From positions 1 through 20,875 of the forward strand of contig JBGPKH010000075.1 of the NCBI GenBank assembly GCA_041485845.1: a stretch of 20,875 nt of DNA, read 5' to 3'. The DNA comes from OMOG01 sp041485845. Its GTDB lineage: Bacteria; Acidobacteriota; Terriglobia; Bryobacterales; Bryobacteraceae. Shown in pieces: positions 12,981 to 20,754 of the stretch (within the stretch, counting starts at the first letter, position 1; every line of letters begins with the position of its first letter). The position numbers and the translations under genes were made by a program. The notes under the pieces are model-generated. The model was given only the letters and a program-made list of their open reading frames with translations. It searched no databases and was not told where the DNA came from.

Positions 12981-14593
12981 AGATCGGAATCACTCTGCTG
13001 GCGATTGCGTCGCTGGCGGTTGCCCAGGCGCCCAAGGGCGGCGACAATTGCACGCCGCCGCCCAGCGCCCTCGCGCCCACGCTGCCGGCGAAACTGCTGC
13101 CGGGCATGGGCACGGTACACCTGGCGATCACCACCGGCAACCCCGAGACGCAGAAATTCTTCGACCAGGGCCTGGCGCAGATGCATTCCTTCTGGGCGCG
13201 GGAGGCCGAGCGCTCGTTCCTGCAGGCGGCGGCGCTCGATCCGGAAGCGCCCATGCCGCAGTGGGGCGTCGCCATGGTGGCGGCGGGCGATTGGCGCCCG
13301 CGATTCCAGATCGACCTGCTGTCCCAGGTATCGGGCCGGCAGACGCCGCCCGCGACCAATCGTGCGCGGACCGCGGCGCAGAGGGCCGTCGAGCTGAGCC
13401 AGGTTGCGGGCAAGGCCACCGATCTCGAGAAGTTGTACATCGCCGCGGTGGCCGCGCGCCGCGACCCCAACGCCAAAGACGCCGACGAGGCCTTCGTGCA
13501 AGGGACTCGGGCCCTCCTCGGCAAGTATCCCGGCGAGGTGGAGGCGCAACTGGATCTGGCACTGACGATCATGCGCGGGTTTACGCTGCCGGACAAGAAA
13601 CCCAGGGCCCCGGGCACCACGGAAGCGGTCGCGATCCTGCGCAGTCTGTTGCCCAAGGTCCCGGACCATCCCGGGCTGCACCACTACATCATCCATGGAT
13701 TCGAAGGCGCGTCGTTCGCCAAAGAAGCCTGGCCGAGCTGCGAGAAGTACGCGCAGCTCGTGCCCAACATTCCGCACGCGCTGCACATGCCCGGGCACAT
13801 CTACTCGCAGACCGGGCGGTGGGCGGACGCCGCCAAGGCGTTTTCCGCCGCGGCCGAAAACGAGCGCGGCTACATGCAGCAGGACAAGCAGTACGGGGAT
13901 GGGCACCACGGGCACAACGTACACTATCTGGCGACCGCCTATTCGTTCGAAGGCCGGTATGACGACGCGGTGGAAGCGGCCAAGGAACTGCTGGCGTTCA
14001 AAGAGAATCCGCGACAGGCGGGGGCGCCGGACCTGATGACCGGCGCGATGGCACAGGGCTGGTTCGCCATGCTGCGCACGCTGGTGCAGTTCGAGAAGTG
14101 GGACGCTATCCTCGACGGCCAGACGCTGCCGGAATACGCGAAGCCCCGCCAGCAGGCGTGGCGGCATTGGGCTCGCGCGGTGGCCTATGCGAACAAGGGC
14201 AATGCGGCCGGGGCGCAGGAAGAGTCGCGCCTGTTCGAGCAGGCGATGACGGATTTCCGCGTGAAGACGCAGCGTCCGGAGCCGCCGGAGCTACAGGTGG
14301 CGCGCGAGGAGTTGGCCGGCCATCTGGAGGTTGCCGCAGGGCACATCGATAAGGGGCTGAAGCAACTGGAAGGGGCGTCCAAGGCCGAGCGCAAGCTGAC
14401 TTACACGGAGCCGCCGTACTATCCGCGGCCGGTGGCGGAGGCGATGGGCCACGCGGCGTTGCGCAACCACAAACCCGCTATCGCCGAGCGGAGCTTCCGC
14501 ATTGCGCTCGAGCAGTATCCCTCGGACGCTCACGCCGAGAATGGCCTGAAGGCGGCGATGAAGCTCCAGACACCGTCGCTGGCGTCGCGGTAG
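12977..14593 (+). CDS. Exported tetratricopeptide-repeat protein with conserved histidine clusters
   Basis: This is a 538-residue protein starting in the ATGA overlap with the Sco gene, with GGAGGGG just upstream. A signal peptide covers residues 1-16 ('MKIGITLLAIASLAVA'). TPR-like helix pairs begin at 'TQKFFDQGLAQMHSFWAREA' and recur through the protein ('GRWADAAKAFSAAAENERGY', 'EGRYDDAVEAAKELLAF', and a final pair near 'PAIAERSFRIALEQYPSDAH'). Three histidine clusters stand out: H231/H235/H236/H240 ('HPGLHHYIIH'), H267/H270/H274 ('HALHMPGHIY') and H310/H311/H313/H316 ('DGHHGHNVHYL'). Similar blocks occur, as far as I recall, in a family of uncharacterised exported TPR proteins. The coupling to a copper chaperone makes metal or haem handling an attractive inference, but no function is known. 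No CxxCH motif is present. Confidence 0.85.
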   Translation: MKIGITLLAIASLAVAQAPKGGDNCTPPPSALAPTLPAKLLPGMGTVHLAITTGNPETQKFFDQGLAQMHSFWAREAERSFLQAAALDPEAPMPQWGVAMVAAGDWRPRFQIDLLSQVSGRQTPPATNRARTAAQRAVELSQVAGKATDLEKLYIAAVAARRDPNAKDADEAFVQGTRALLGKYPGEVEAQLDLALTIMRGFTLPDKKPRAPGTTEAVAILRSLLPKVPDHPGLHHYIIHGFEGASFAKEAWPSCEKYAQLVPNIPHALHMPGHIYSQTGRWADAAKAFSAAAENERGYMQQDKQYGDGHHGHNVHYLATAYSFEGRYDDAVEAAKELLAFKENPRQAGAPDLMTGAMAQGWFAMLRTLVQFEKWDAILDGQTLPEYAKPRQQAWRHWARAVAYANKGNAAGAQEESRLFEQAMTDFRVKTQRPEPPELQVAREELAGHLEVAAGHIDKGLKQLEGASKAERKLTYTEPPYYPRPVAEAMGHAALRNHKPAIAERSFRIALEQYPSDAHAENGLKAAMKLQTPSLASR

Positions 14594-14620
14594 CCGGGCT
14601 AGTGCAGAGTGCCTGCCCGG
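14594..14620 (+). terminator. Hairpin directly after the TPR gene, possible terminator without T-run
   Basis: CCGGGC (14594-14599) and GCCCGG (14615-14620) pair perfectly with a 15-nt loop and begin at the base after the stop codon. No T-run follows, so intrinsic termination is doubtful. Confidence 0.3.
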
Positions 14621-14648
14621 TTGCGATCCGGGTGTTACACTGCCGGTG

Positions 14649-15821
14649 ATGCGGACATTGGTGTGGATGCCGGCGCTCGCGTTGGCGTGCGTAGGAGGGG
14701 CGAGGGCTGGCGCGCCCGCGCGAAAACCCCAGATCACGACCTTGATGTACCTGGTGAACCGGCCGGATTCGATCGCGAGCTTCCGGGCCCACGCGGATCG
14801 AATCTCGATCGTCGCGCCGCAGACGTTCTCGATGGACGCGCAGGGATTCGTAGCGGGCGAAGTACCGGCGGAGGTGATACGGATTGCGGCGGAGAAGCAC
14901 GTCGCGGTGACGCCCCTGGTGGTGAATCGCGGATTCAACCAGCCGCTGATGCACAGCGTGCTGGATGCTCCGCAATTGCGGGCCAGGGCGATTCGTTACC
15001 TGGTCTACTATGCGCTGCGGGATGGATACCTGGGGTTCCAGTTCGACTACGAGAACATTCACTACACCTACCGCGACAAGTTCACGGTCTTCTTCAGGGA
15101 AGCGGCGCGCGAGTTCCACAAGCACCATCTGCAACTGAGCGCGGCGGTGGTGGGCAGGCAGGACGACACGCGCCACAGCAACAGTCCCGGCGGGTACGAC
15201 AACTGGAGCGGGGTCTACGACTACCAGGAGATGGGAAAAGACGCCGACTTCATCAGCGTCATGGCCTATGCGGAGCACGGCGCGAGCGCCGACCCGGGGC
15301 CGGTGGCGGGGTTCCCGTGGGTCAAGAGGATCGCCCAATACTCGGTTCAGACCGTGCCGGCCAGAAAGATTTCGTTGGGTGTGCCGTTCTATGGCACGCG
15401 GTGGGATGCTGTAGATCCGGCGGCGGCGCCGCCCGCGGATGGCTCCCGGCCGAGGAAATGGCGCGGCCGCTCGGCGCGGTACAGCGATGCAGCCACGGCG
15501 ATGGCCGGCACGCAAGCAGTGTGGGATGAGACCGAGAACTCGCCGCACCTATCGTTCGACAGCAATGGCCGGCGGACGGAGTTGTGGTTCGAGAACGCGC
15601 GTAGCCTGCAAGCGAAGATGCAATTGGCGCACGAAATAGGGTTTCTGGGGATTTCGGCGTGGGTGCTGGGGCAGGAGGACCCGGCGTTCTGGGAGTCGCT
15701 GGACGGGTGGCAGGTGCGGCATCCACGGAGCGTGCCGGCATCCGGCCCGCTGGAGCAGAGGTCGAAGAAGGCGGCAAGAGCCCTGGCGGCGAAGGCGCGG
15801 AAGCTCACGCAGGCGGGATGA
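14649..15821 (+). CDS. Glycoside hydrolase family 18-like exported protein
   Basis: The protein has 390 residues from the ATG at 14649; a GTG lies directly before it at 14646. The signal peptide is 'MRTLVWMPALALACVGGARA'. The fold signature is a (β/α)8 GH18 barrel: 'ITTLMYLVN' (strand 1), 'ISIVAPQTFSMD', and 'DGYLGFQFDYENI' (126-138) carrying the DxE end of the GH18 motif with Asp133 and catalytic Glu135. 'DFISVMAYAEHG', 'ISLGVPFYGTRW' and 'GFLGISAWVLGQEDPAFW' match later barrel strands, including the Trp near the last strand. GH18 enzymes cleave β-1,4-GlcNAc linkages (chitin, peptidoglycan or spore-wall glycans) by substrate-assisted catalysis; the substrate here is unknown. The first Asp of the classical DxxDxDxE motif is not evident. 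It follows the TPR gene by 55 nt and may be read from the same transcript. Confidence 0.85.
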   Translation: MRTLVWMPALALACVGGARAGAPARKPQITTLMYLVNRPDSIASFRAHADRISIVAPQTFSMDAQGFVAGEVPAEVIRIAAEKHVAVTPLVVNRGFNQPLMHSVLDAPQLRARAIRYLVYYALRDGYLGFQFDYENIHYTYRDKFTVFFREAAREFHKHHLQLSAAVVGRQDDTRHSNSPGGYDNWSGVYDYQEMGKDADFISVMAYAEHGASADPGPVAGFPWVKRIAQYSVQTVPARKISLGVPFYGTRWDAVDPAAAPPADGSRPRKWRGRSARYSDAATAMAGTQAVWDETENSPHLSFDSNGRRTELWFENARSLQAKMQLAHEIGFLGISAWVLGQEDPAFWESLDGWQVRHPRSVPASGPLEQRSKKAARALAAKARKLTQAG

Positions 15822-15902
15822 CAACCGGGTGCGGTGATCCAGATCCCGGCCGCGGGCCTGCTCCGGCGGCACAGCATCCACGGTCGCCACGACGATCTGC
15901 GG

Positions 15903-15908
15903 TACAAT
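15903..15908 (+). promoter_or_regulatory. Candidate -10 box (TACAAT), possibly giving a leaderless mRNA
   Basis: TACAAT ends 7 nt before the ATG at 15916. Transcription would then start at or next to the start codon. No -35 element is clear. Confidence 0.45.
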
Positions 15909-15915
15909 GCCCTCC

Positions 15916-16281
15916 ATGAAACGAACATTCGCACTCCTCGGGTTTCTCGCGCTCTTGACCACTCTCCTGTTTTGCGCCGACGCCAGCGGCAAATGGAAGG
16001 GATCGTTCGATGCAGGCGGCACCAACCGCGAAGTGACCTTCGACTTGAAAGCCAACGGCGACGCACTGACTGGTACGGTCGGTGGTTTGCTCGACCGGAC
16101 CTTGGAGATCAAGGACGGCAAGATCCAGGGAGCCGACGTATCCTTCTGGTTCACCACCGAGTACCAGGGCAACCCCATCAAGCTGGTCTGCAAGGGGCAG
16201 CTCTCGGGTGACGAAATCCGCTTCACGATGGGTCTGGAAGACGGGCAATGGAGCACTAATTTCGTGGCGAAGAGGAGTTGA
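15916..16281 (+). CDS. Small exported β-rich protein of unknown function
   Basis: The protein has 121 residues from the ATG at 15916. An ATG at 15907 overlaps the likely -10 box and would only add three residues, so I prefer 15916. A signal peptide occupies residues 1 to about 21 ('MKRTFALLGFLALLTTLLFC' then 'ADA'). The mature part is a run of short β-strands with turn-rich links: 'GKWKGSFDAGG', 'EVTFDLKANGDALTGTVGG', 'LEIKDGKIQGADVSFWF', 'KLVCKGQLSGDEIRFTM'. This alternation of 'G..LTGTV', 'I.DGKI.G..VSF' and 'G.LSGDEI' is common in small acidobacterial exported proteins of unknown role, probably an up-and-down β-barrel or sandwich. No catalytic motif is visible. It stands alone between the GH18 gene and the convergent hemL gene. 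Confidence 0.8.
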   Translation: MKRTFALLGFLALLTTLLFCADASGKWKGSFDAGGTNREVTFDLKANGDALTGTVGGLLDRTLEIKDGKIQGADVSFWFTTEYQGNPIKLVCKGQLSGDEIRFTMGLEDGQWSTNFVAKRS

Positions 16282-16559
16282 CTCACGCTAGCGGGTAGCG
16301 GAAATGACCGGCGGCACGGCAAACGCGGAACCGATCACGGCCGGCGGCTTATCCATTTTGGACAGCAGCCTGATTCGGCGTCCGGCGAAATCGTTAGAGT
16401 AGATTTCCGGCTAACTGAATCGAAATCGGGTTTGCTCCGGTTCTGGCAGGGAATGCGGACTGACGCACCGGGACACCACAAAGGCCGCTGCTTCTGGGTA
16501 TTACATTGTCCGTGAGACGGGCGGGTGATTCAGGCGTACCGGCATCGGGCTGGTATTAG
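16282..16559. other. Intergenic region between convergent genes, nothing recognised
   Basis: This 278-bp gap lies between the small exported protein (plus) and hemL (minus). I see no strong hairpin with a T-run, no RNA gene and no coding sequence. Confidence 0.5.
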
Positions 16560-17822
16560 TTACGGCAGGAACGCCTCCCGCGCCGCCGCCACCGTCTGGC
16601 GGATATCCTCGTCTGTGTGCGCCGCCGAGAGGAACGCCGCCTCGAACTGCGATGGCGCCAGGTAGATTCCGCGATCCAGCATTGCCCGGAAGAACCGGCC
16701 GAATCGCGCGGTGTCGCTGCGCTTCGCCGATTCGTAGTCGGTCACGGGCTGGTCCGTGAAAAAGAACGTGAACATGGAGCCCACGCGGTTCACGGTGATC
16801 CCCGCCGGCGCCGATCCGCACAATTCCGCGGCGCGCGTTTCCAGGCGGCCGTAGATTTCGGGATGCGCCTTCAAGTGCCGCAACATGGCGAGCCCCGCGG
16901 CCACCGCCAGCGGGTTGCCGGAGAGTGTGCCCGCCTGGTAGACGGGGCCCGCGGGCGCCACCTTGTTCATGATGTCCTTGCGCCCGCCATACGCGCCGAC
17001 CGGCAGCCCGCCGCCGATCACTTTGCCGAGCGTCGTCAGATCGGGCCGGATGCCGTATCGCTGCTGGGCGCCGCCGAAGGCCACGCGGAAGCCGGTCATC
17101 ACTTCATCGAAGATCAACAGGGCGCCCGCGCGTTCGGTGATCTCGCGCAGGGCTTCGAGGTAGCCGGGCAGGGGAGGGACGCACCCCATGTTGCCCACCA
17201 CGGGCTCGACGATCACCGATGCAATCTGTCCGCCGTGCGTGCGGAAAGTCTGCTCCACGGCGTCTATGGAGTTGAAGGGCAGCGCGATGGTGGTATCGCA
17301 GAAAGCCTTCGGCACGCCTTGCGTATCGGCGATGCCCAGCGTGGCCACGCCCGAGCCGGCCTTGACCAGCAGCGAATCCACGTGCCCGTGGTAGCAGCCC
17401 TCGAACTTGACGGTGAGGTCGCGGCCGGTGAAGCCGCGCGCCACGCGGATCGCCGACATCGTCGCCTCGGTGCCCGAGTTGACCAGGCGCACCATTTCGA
17501 TCGACGGCACGGCATCGCAGATGGCCTCCGCGAGTTCGACCTCCTGTGCGGTCGGCGCACCGAAACTGGTGCCGATGGTGAGGGCGCGCTCGAGCGCGGC
17601 CAGGATTTCCGGATGGCGATGGCCGAGCAGCAGCGGTCCCCACGAGCCCACGTAGTCGATGTACTGGTTGCCATCCACGTCGAAGATGTGCGAGCCTTCG
17701 CCGCGCGCGATGAACAGCGGATTCCCGCCCACGCTGCGGAAGGCGCGCACCGGGGAGTTGACGCCGCCGGGCATCAGTTGTTGGGCCCGGCGAAACAGAT
17801 CTTCGGATTTCGAATGGATCAT
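16560..17822 (-). CDS. hemL: Glutamate-1-semialdehyde 2,1-aminomutase
   Basis: This 420-residue PLP enzyme converts glutamate-1-semialdehyde to 5-aminolevulinate in the C5 route to haem and other tetrapyrroles. Family blocks run the full length: 'LMPGGVNSPVRAFRSVGG' (17-34), 'IDYVGSWGPLLLGHRHPE' (55-72), 'LVNSGTEATMSAIRVARG' (113-130), 'FEGCYHGHVDS' (140-150), 'IFDEVMTGFR' with Asp239 for the pyridine nitrogen, and 'TTLGKVIGGGLPVGAYGG' with the Schiff-base Lys267. The length is standard and the start at 17822 gives the usual N-terminus ('MIHSKSEDLFRRAQQLMPGG'). The window holds no other haem gene, and the only gene just upstream on the same strand is the unrelated membrane protein, 61 nt away. 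No Shine-Dalgarno sequence is obvious close to the start. I see nothing unusual in the protein. Confidence 0.97.
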   Translation of the reverse strand: MIHSKSEDLFRRAQQLMPGGVNSPVRAFRSVGGNPLFIARGEGSHIFDVDGNQYIDYVGSWGPLLLGHRHPEILAALERALTIGTSFGAPTAQEVELAEAICDAVPSIEMVRLVNSGTEATMSAIRVARGFTGRDLTVKFEGCYHGHVDSLLVKAGSGVATLGIADTQGVPKAFCDTTIALPFNSIDAVEQTFRTHGGQIASVIVEPVVGNMGCVPPLPGYLEALREITERAGALLIFDEVMTGFRVAFGGAQQRYGIRPDLTTLGKVIGGGLPVGAYGGRKDIMNKVAPAGPVYQAGTLSGNPLAVAAGLAMLRHLKAHPEIYGRLETRAAELCGSAPAGITVNRVGSMFTFFFTDQPVTDYESAKRSDTARFGRFFRAMLDRGIYLAPSQFEAAFLSAAHTDEDIRQTVAAAREAFLP

Positions 17823-17883
17823 GTGGGCTCCAAAGCGTGGGCGACCCCCTTAAACACCAACCATAAGTGTCTCTCGGTTCGAC

Positions 17884-18585
17884 TTAGCCCGAAGTCCCTG
17901 TAGAGACGTCGGGAACAGAATCGCGCCTGAGAAGCTGTAGTTCGCGGCGAATATGCTTGGCCCTGGCTAAACAAGGACGCAGAAACCAGACTATGCCGCC
18001 AGCGAAGCAGTAGAAAGCCCACCCGAGCCTGGCAATTGTTATATCGCTTGTTCCGACACTCGTGCCTAATACTGGCGTCAACAGCGCGCCAAGAAAGATT
18101 ACGACCATACAAGTGCCGCCGGTCTGGAAGATAGCGAGGCATGATTGATGCTCCAGCTTTAGCGCTTGCATCTCAAGATCAGAGTCCTTTGAACCCATGA
18201 TGGGACGCAGCAGAAGCATTAGATAGATGACCACTCCGAATAGGAATGAGAAGATCAGGTACCCGACCATCGAGACGGCATCCTGCACGACTTGTTGGCC
18301 ACTCGGTGGCTGCCTCAACCAACGGATTGCGAACGGCACCATGGCGCCGACACAGAGGACCGACATCGCGGAGATGGCCCTGCTGGTTGCCCGGCTCCAA
18401 CGCCAGCTTTCTGATTCATCCTCGTCAGATATTATGTTACGTGAACCCCAGAACAGGAGGATCATGGCTGCGATCAGCGAAGTGATAGTTCGGACCCAAG
18501 ACGGATCAATCGTGATCAAACCCACGAACACATATAGTGACAACGGTATACTTCCCTTAGAGATCCCGAACTTGTAACGGCGCAT
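17884..18585 (-). CDS. Integral membrane protein of unknown function, six predicted helices
   Basis: The protein has 233 residues. I chose the ATG at 18585 because AAAGGAGG lies 4-5 nt upstream on the minus strand; an in-frame ATG at 18609 lacks such a site. Hydrophobic segments lie at about 12-27, 30-47, 69-90, 103-127, 150-174 and 183-203. The loop at 50-66 is acidic then Trp/Arg-rich ('SDEDESESWRWSR'), and the C-terminus after 204 is basic ('RAKHIRRELQLLRRD') and probably cytoplasmic. No known family or catalytic motif is recognised. GC content is visibly lower than in the neighbours and the Shine-Dalgarno sequence is unusually strong for this window, which could mean foreign origin. It lies 61 nt upstream of hemL on the same strand, and nothing links it to haem synthesis. 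Confidence 0.75.
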   Translation of the reverse strand: MRRYKFGISKGSIPLSLYVFVGLITIDPSWVRTITSLIAAMILLFWGSRNIISDEDESESWRWSRATSRAISAMSVLCVGAMVPFAIRWLRQPPSGQQVVQDAVSMVGYLIFSFLFGVVIYLMLLLRPIMGSKDSDLEMQALKLEHQSCLAIFQTGGTCMVVIFLGALLTPVLGTSVGTSDITIARLGWAFYCFAGGIVWFLRPCLARAKHIRRELQLLRRDSVPDVSTGTSG

Positions 18586-18958
18586 AAACCTCCTTTGCTG
18601 AAAACGCACTCTGCTCCGGCCGAAAGCAGATTAGGCATTCTGCTACAATCCGTCATCAGCGGCACCGGGGCAAGTCTTAGTCCAGAGAAGATCCCCCATC
18701 AAGATTATGGCCCCAAATTCCTTTCCCTTTAGGGACCCCTATTCACGCCGCCTTTGTGAGCAGTAAGAATGACAATGCGCGCGCATAATAATCGATCAGG
18801 TTTGCCGCTTCACTCTGCTTCGGTCGACCTTTCGTCGGACTTGTCATTATACACCTGTCGAAGGTGTCTGTGCTCACTCGTGGACCGGGAGCGCTCCACA
18901 ATCAATGCCGAACTTGATCGGTTGTGGAGAAGTTGGCGTCATTGGGCAAGAGTGTACG
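18586..18958. other. 373-bp lower-GC intergenic region, no gene recognised
   Basis: The gap holds a TACAAT at about 18641-18646 (plus strand), a short palindrome TCCCT-TT-AGGGA near 18723-18734, and the inverted repeat at 18894-18929. A 73-codon frame at 18769-18990 on the plus strand has no ribosome site or family resemblance and overlaps the next gene's end, so I do not call it. Confidence 0.5.
18894..18929. repeat. Inverted repeat downstream of the flavoprotein gene
   Basis: CTCCACAA (18894-18901) and TTGTGGAG (18922-18929) pair exactly, with an inner TCAA/TTGA pair. It begins about 30 nt after the minus-strand stop at 18959. No T-run follows, so a role as terminator is only possible. Confidence 0.5.
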
Positions 18959-20137
18959 TTAGCCGGCTTTGCGGGGCACCAGGCGGCTGAAGCCCAAACT
19001 CATCCCGATTTCGTACAGACTGGGATTGAGATTCCGCAGCAGCCGCTGTTTGAGGCCCAGGTAGGGCTGCTTTCCTGCGAACAGGTCGCGCATAATGGCC
19101 GAGAAGCGCGGGCTCCGGCGGGTAAACTGCACCATGCGCGAAGGCACCGAGCCGAGAAGGAAGCGACCCAGAAACACGCGTTTGGCCAGGCGCGAGCCGA
19201 ACTCCAGATCGGCGGTGAAATCGTGCCGCAGCAACTGCCGGTAGTGAGTCATTTTTTCCGCCAGCCCGGTGACTTCGGAAAGCAGCGCGCGCGCCGCCAG
19301 GTCCGCCGAGCGGATGGCGTAGTACAGGCCTTCCCCGGTAATGGGGTCGACCAGCCCCGCGGCGTCGCCCACCGCCATCCAGCCCTCGCCCGCCACGCGG
19401 TTCTTCTTCCACGACCCGGTATCGAGCGACGGCAACAGGTGGCTATAGAACGAGGCGCCCTTCCAGGAGATGCCGCGCTCGTTCATGTACTGCTCCAGCC
19501 GCTTGCGCAACGAGGTCGCCGGTTCGCCCTTGCCGCAGATCCCCACCGACAGATGGCCGCAGCGCGGAAAGATCCAGATGTAGCCTTCGAGGCGCGGCAG
19601 AAACTGGATGTCGATGCGTGCCTGATCGCCGGGGATGTAGTAGCCCAGGGCCGTCATGGCATCCTCCGGCCGGAGTTGCGTGCCGACTTCGCGCAGCGGA
19701 TTGCGCGCGCCGGTGGCCACGATGCAGAAATCCGCATCGGCGATTCCCGAATTCGTGCGCAGTTGCCATCCCGAACCGTAGCGCGACATCTCGGTCACGC
19801 GCGCCTTTTCGATCTGCGCGCCGGCGCGTTCCGCGCGCTCGAGCAGCATGCGGTTGAGATCCAGCCGCGAGTAAATCAAAAGGGGCTCGTCGAGTTTAAG
19901 GCTGACTTCTCCGGCGCGCGGCGCCGCCAGCATGGTCTCGGTGACGAATCGCTTGGGCGTGGAATTGTGGATCAGGAAGGGATACTGGCTGTACGCTTTA
20001 TACGTCAAGCCGCCGCCGCAAGGCTTCTCCCAGGCGAGTTTTTCATCGAACACCAGAACGCTCAGGCCGGCGGATGCCAGTTGTTCCGCGGCGAACGCTC
20101 CCGCCGGTCCACCACCCAGGATAGCCACACGTTTCAT
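18959..20137 (-). CDS. FAD-dependent oxidoreductase, geranylgeranyl reductase family
   Basis: The protein has 392 residues from the ATG at 20137, which overlaps the stop of the lipoprotein gene by 4 nt (ATGA). The N-terminal FAD loop is 'VAILGGGPAGAFAAEQLA' (GxGxxG at 8-13), followed by 'WEKPCGGGLTYKA' (36-48), which in this family marks the substrate side of the flavin. 'YSRLDLNRMLLERA' and the second FAD block 'GDAAGLVDPITGEGLYYAI' (from G257) are typical. Relatives reduce prenyl double bonds in chlorophyll, archaeal lipids or quinone side chains, or act on other hydrophobic substrates. The acceptor cannot be told from sequence; in a heterotrophic acidobacterium a menaquinone or membrane-lipid role is a guess. 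No transmembrane helix is evident, but the C-terminal basic helices may associate with the membrane. The coupled lipoprotein gene gives no clue to substrate. Confidence 0.9.
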   Translation of the reverse strand: MKRVAILGGGPAGAFAAEQLASAGLSVLVFDEKLAWEKPCGGGLTYKAYSQYPFLIHNSTPKRFVTETMLAAPRAGEVSLKLDEPLLIYSRLDLNRMLLERAERAGAQIEKARVTEMSRYGSGWQLRTNSGIADADFCIVATGARNPLREVGTQLRPEDAMTALGYYIPGDQARIDIQFLPRLEGYIWIFPRCGHLSVGICGKGEPATSLRKRLEQYMNERGISWKGASFYSHLLPSLDTGSWKKNRVAGEGWMAVGDAAGLVDPITGEGLYYAIRSADLAARALLSEVTGLAEKMTHYRQLLRHDFTADLEFGSRLAKRVFLGRFLLGSVPSRMVQFTRRSPRFSAIMRDLFAGKQPYLGLKQRLLRNLNPSLYEIGMSLGFSRLVPRKAG

Positions 20138-20568
20138 TGCTTTTTGCTGGCCGGCGGCAGATCTTCCGGAGAGGGCATCTTGGCCGCCCCACCGCCGGGG
20201 GCCGTCGTAGGGACACCGCCTCCACCGTGCGGGTTGGACGCTCCGGGCATCGGGTCTCCGGGCATCGCCACGCCGTCGTGCGGACTGCCGGTGCTGTCCT
20301 GCGTGCCCACCACCACCCATTTGTTGCCCTGCTGTTTCAGGTGGTAATTCATCGACATGCCCGCGGCCGGATTGCCGCCCTTGGGCATGATCGACGCCAC
20401 TACATCGGCCTCGTCGCCGTTGAACTTGACCGAAGTCACGGTCACATCCACGCCGGCGACGCCTTTCTGGGCCATGCGGTCGATCACTGCCTGACGCACC
20501 GCTTCGTTGTTCTGGAAGCCGCGATTGCAGGCGGCAAGGGACACCAATAGCAGGAGGACTGCGCTCAT
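20134..20568 (-). CDS. Small lipoprotein of unknown function with Gly/Pro-rich tail
   Basis: The protein has 144 residues from the ATG at 20568. I chose this start because it gives a clean lipoprotein signal ('MSAVLLLLVSLAAC', lipid Cys14) and AAGGGGTG lies just upstream; an in-frame ATG at 20622 adds an implausible charged leader. The mature part begins 'NRGFQNNEAVRQAVIDRMAQ', a BON-like or helical start, then β-strands ('VDVTVTSVKFNGDEADVVAS', 'MNYHLKQQGNKWVVVGTQDS'). From about residue 92 it is low-complexity and rich in Pro, Gly and Met ('PHGGGGVPTTAPGGGAAK'). The middle strands resemble small proteins that carry a DUF4878-like or NTF2-like fold, but I cannot assign one. It is coupled by a 4-nt overlap to the flavoprotein gene. 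A TATAAT box at 20586-20581 lies 12 nt upstream. Confidence 0.82.
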   Translation of the reverse strand: MSAVLLLLVSLAACNRGFQNNEAVRQAVIDRMAQKGVAGVDVTVTSVKFNGDEADVVASIMPKGGNPAAGMSMNYHLKQQGNKWVVVGTQDSTGSPHDGVAMPGDPMPGASNPHGGGGVPTTAPGGGAAKMPSPEDLPPASKKQ

Positions 20569-20580
20569 TCGCACCCCTTG

Positions 20581-20586
20581 ATTATA
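20581..20586 (-). promoter_or_regulatory. Candidate -10 box (TATAAT) of the lipoprotein/flavoprotein operon
   Basis: TATAAT on the minus strand ends 12 nt before the ATG at 20568. Any mRNA leader would be very short and include only part of the AAGGGGTG ribosome site. Confidence 0.5.
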
Positions 20587-20605
20587 GCTGGCCCGCTTCC
20601 TTTGG

Positions 20606-20636
20606 TCGCGGCTCGGAAACACTTGCCGAGCCGCGA
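20606..20636. repeat. Inverted repeat with perfect 11-bp arms
   Basis: TCGCGGCTCGG (20606-20616) and CCGAGCCGCGA (20626-20636) pair exactly around the loop AAACACTTG. It lies in the divergent gap upstream of the lipoprotein operon. Confidence 0.8.
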
Positions 20637-20672
20637 CGGCCTGGCGCTTTGGCGAGCAAGCGAGGTCCCGAT

Positions 20673-20687
20673 GGGCCGCGGCGGCCC
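20673..20687. repeat. Short palindrome GGGCCGC-G-GCGGCCC
   Basis: A perfect 7-bp palindrome around one central G, lying between two longer inverted repeats. Confidence 0.6.
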
Positions 20688-20698
20688 ACCAAATGGCA

Positions 20699-20754
20699 TG
20701 AAGACGCGGCCGGTGCGGGCTGGGTATTTTCGCCGGTTCTTCGCCGCGTCTTCA
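20699..20754. repeat. Inverted repeat with perfect 12-bp arms
   Basis: TGAAGACGCGGC (20699-20710) and GCCGCGTCTTCA (20743-20754) pair exactly with a 32-nt loop that itself holds CCGG-type matches. It is followed by the palindrome GTACTAGTAC at 20775-20784. Together with the two elements before it, nearly 150 bp of this divergent gap can fold into strong stems. Confidence 0.8.

Noticed and set aside
12935..14167. 410-codon minus-strand frame opposite the TPR gene
   Set aside because: The TPR gene is coupled to the Sco gene and has a signal peptide; the antisense frame is His/Arg-rich with no family.
16617..17903. 428-codon plus-strand frame opposite hemL
   Set aside because: hemL is unambiguous; this is its shadow.
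20138..20320. N-terminal extension of the flavoprotein to 20320
   Set aside because: It overlaps the lipoprotein gene; the FAD loop begins directly at the ATG at 20137, which also makes a 4-nt ATGA overlap.
18905..20347. 480-codon plus-strand frame opposite the flavoprotein gene
   Set aside because: Antisense to a protein with both FAD motifs; no features of its own.
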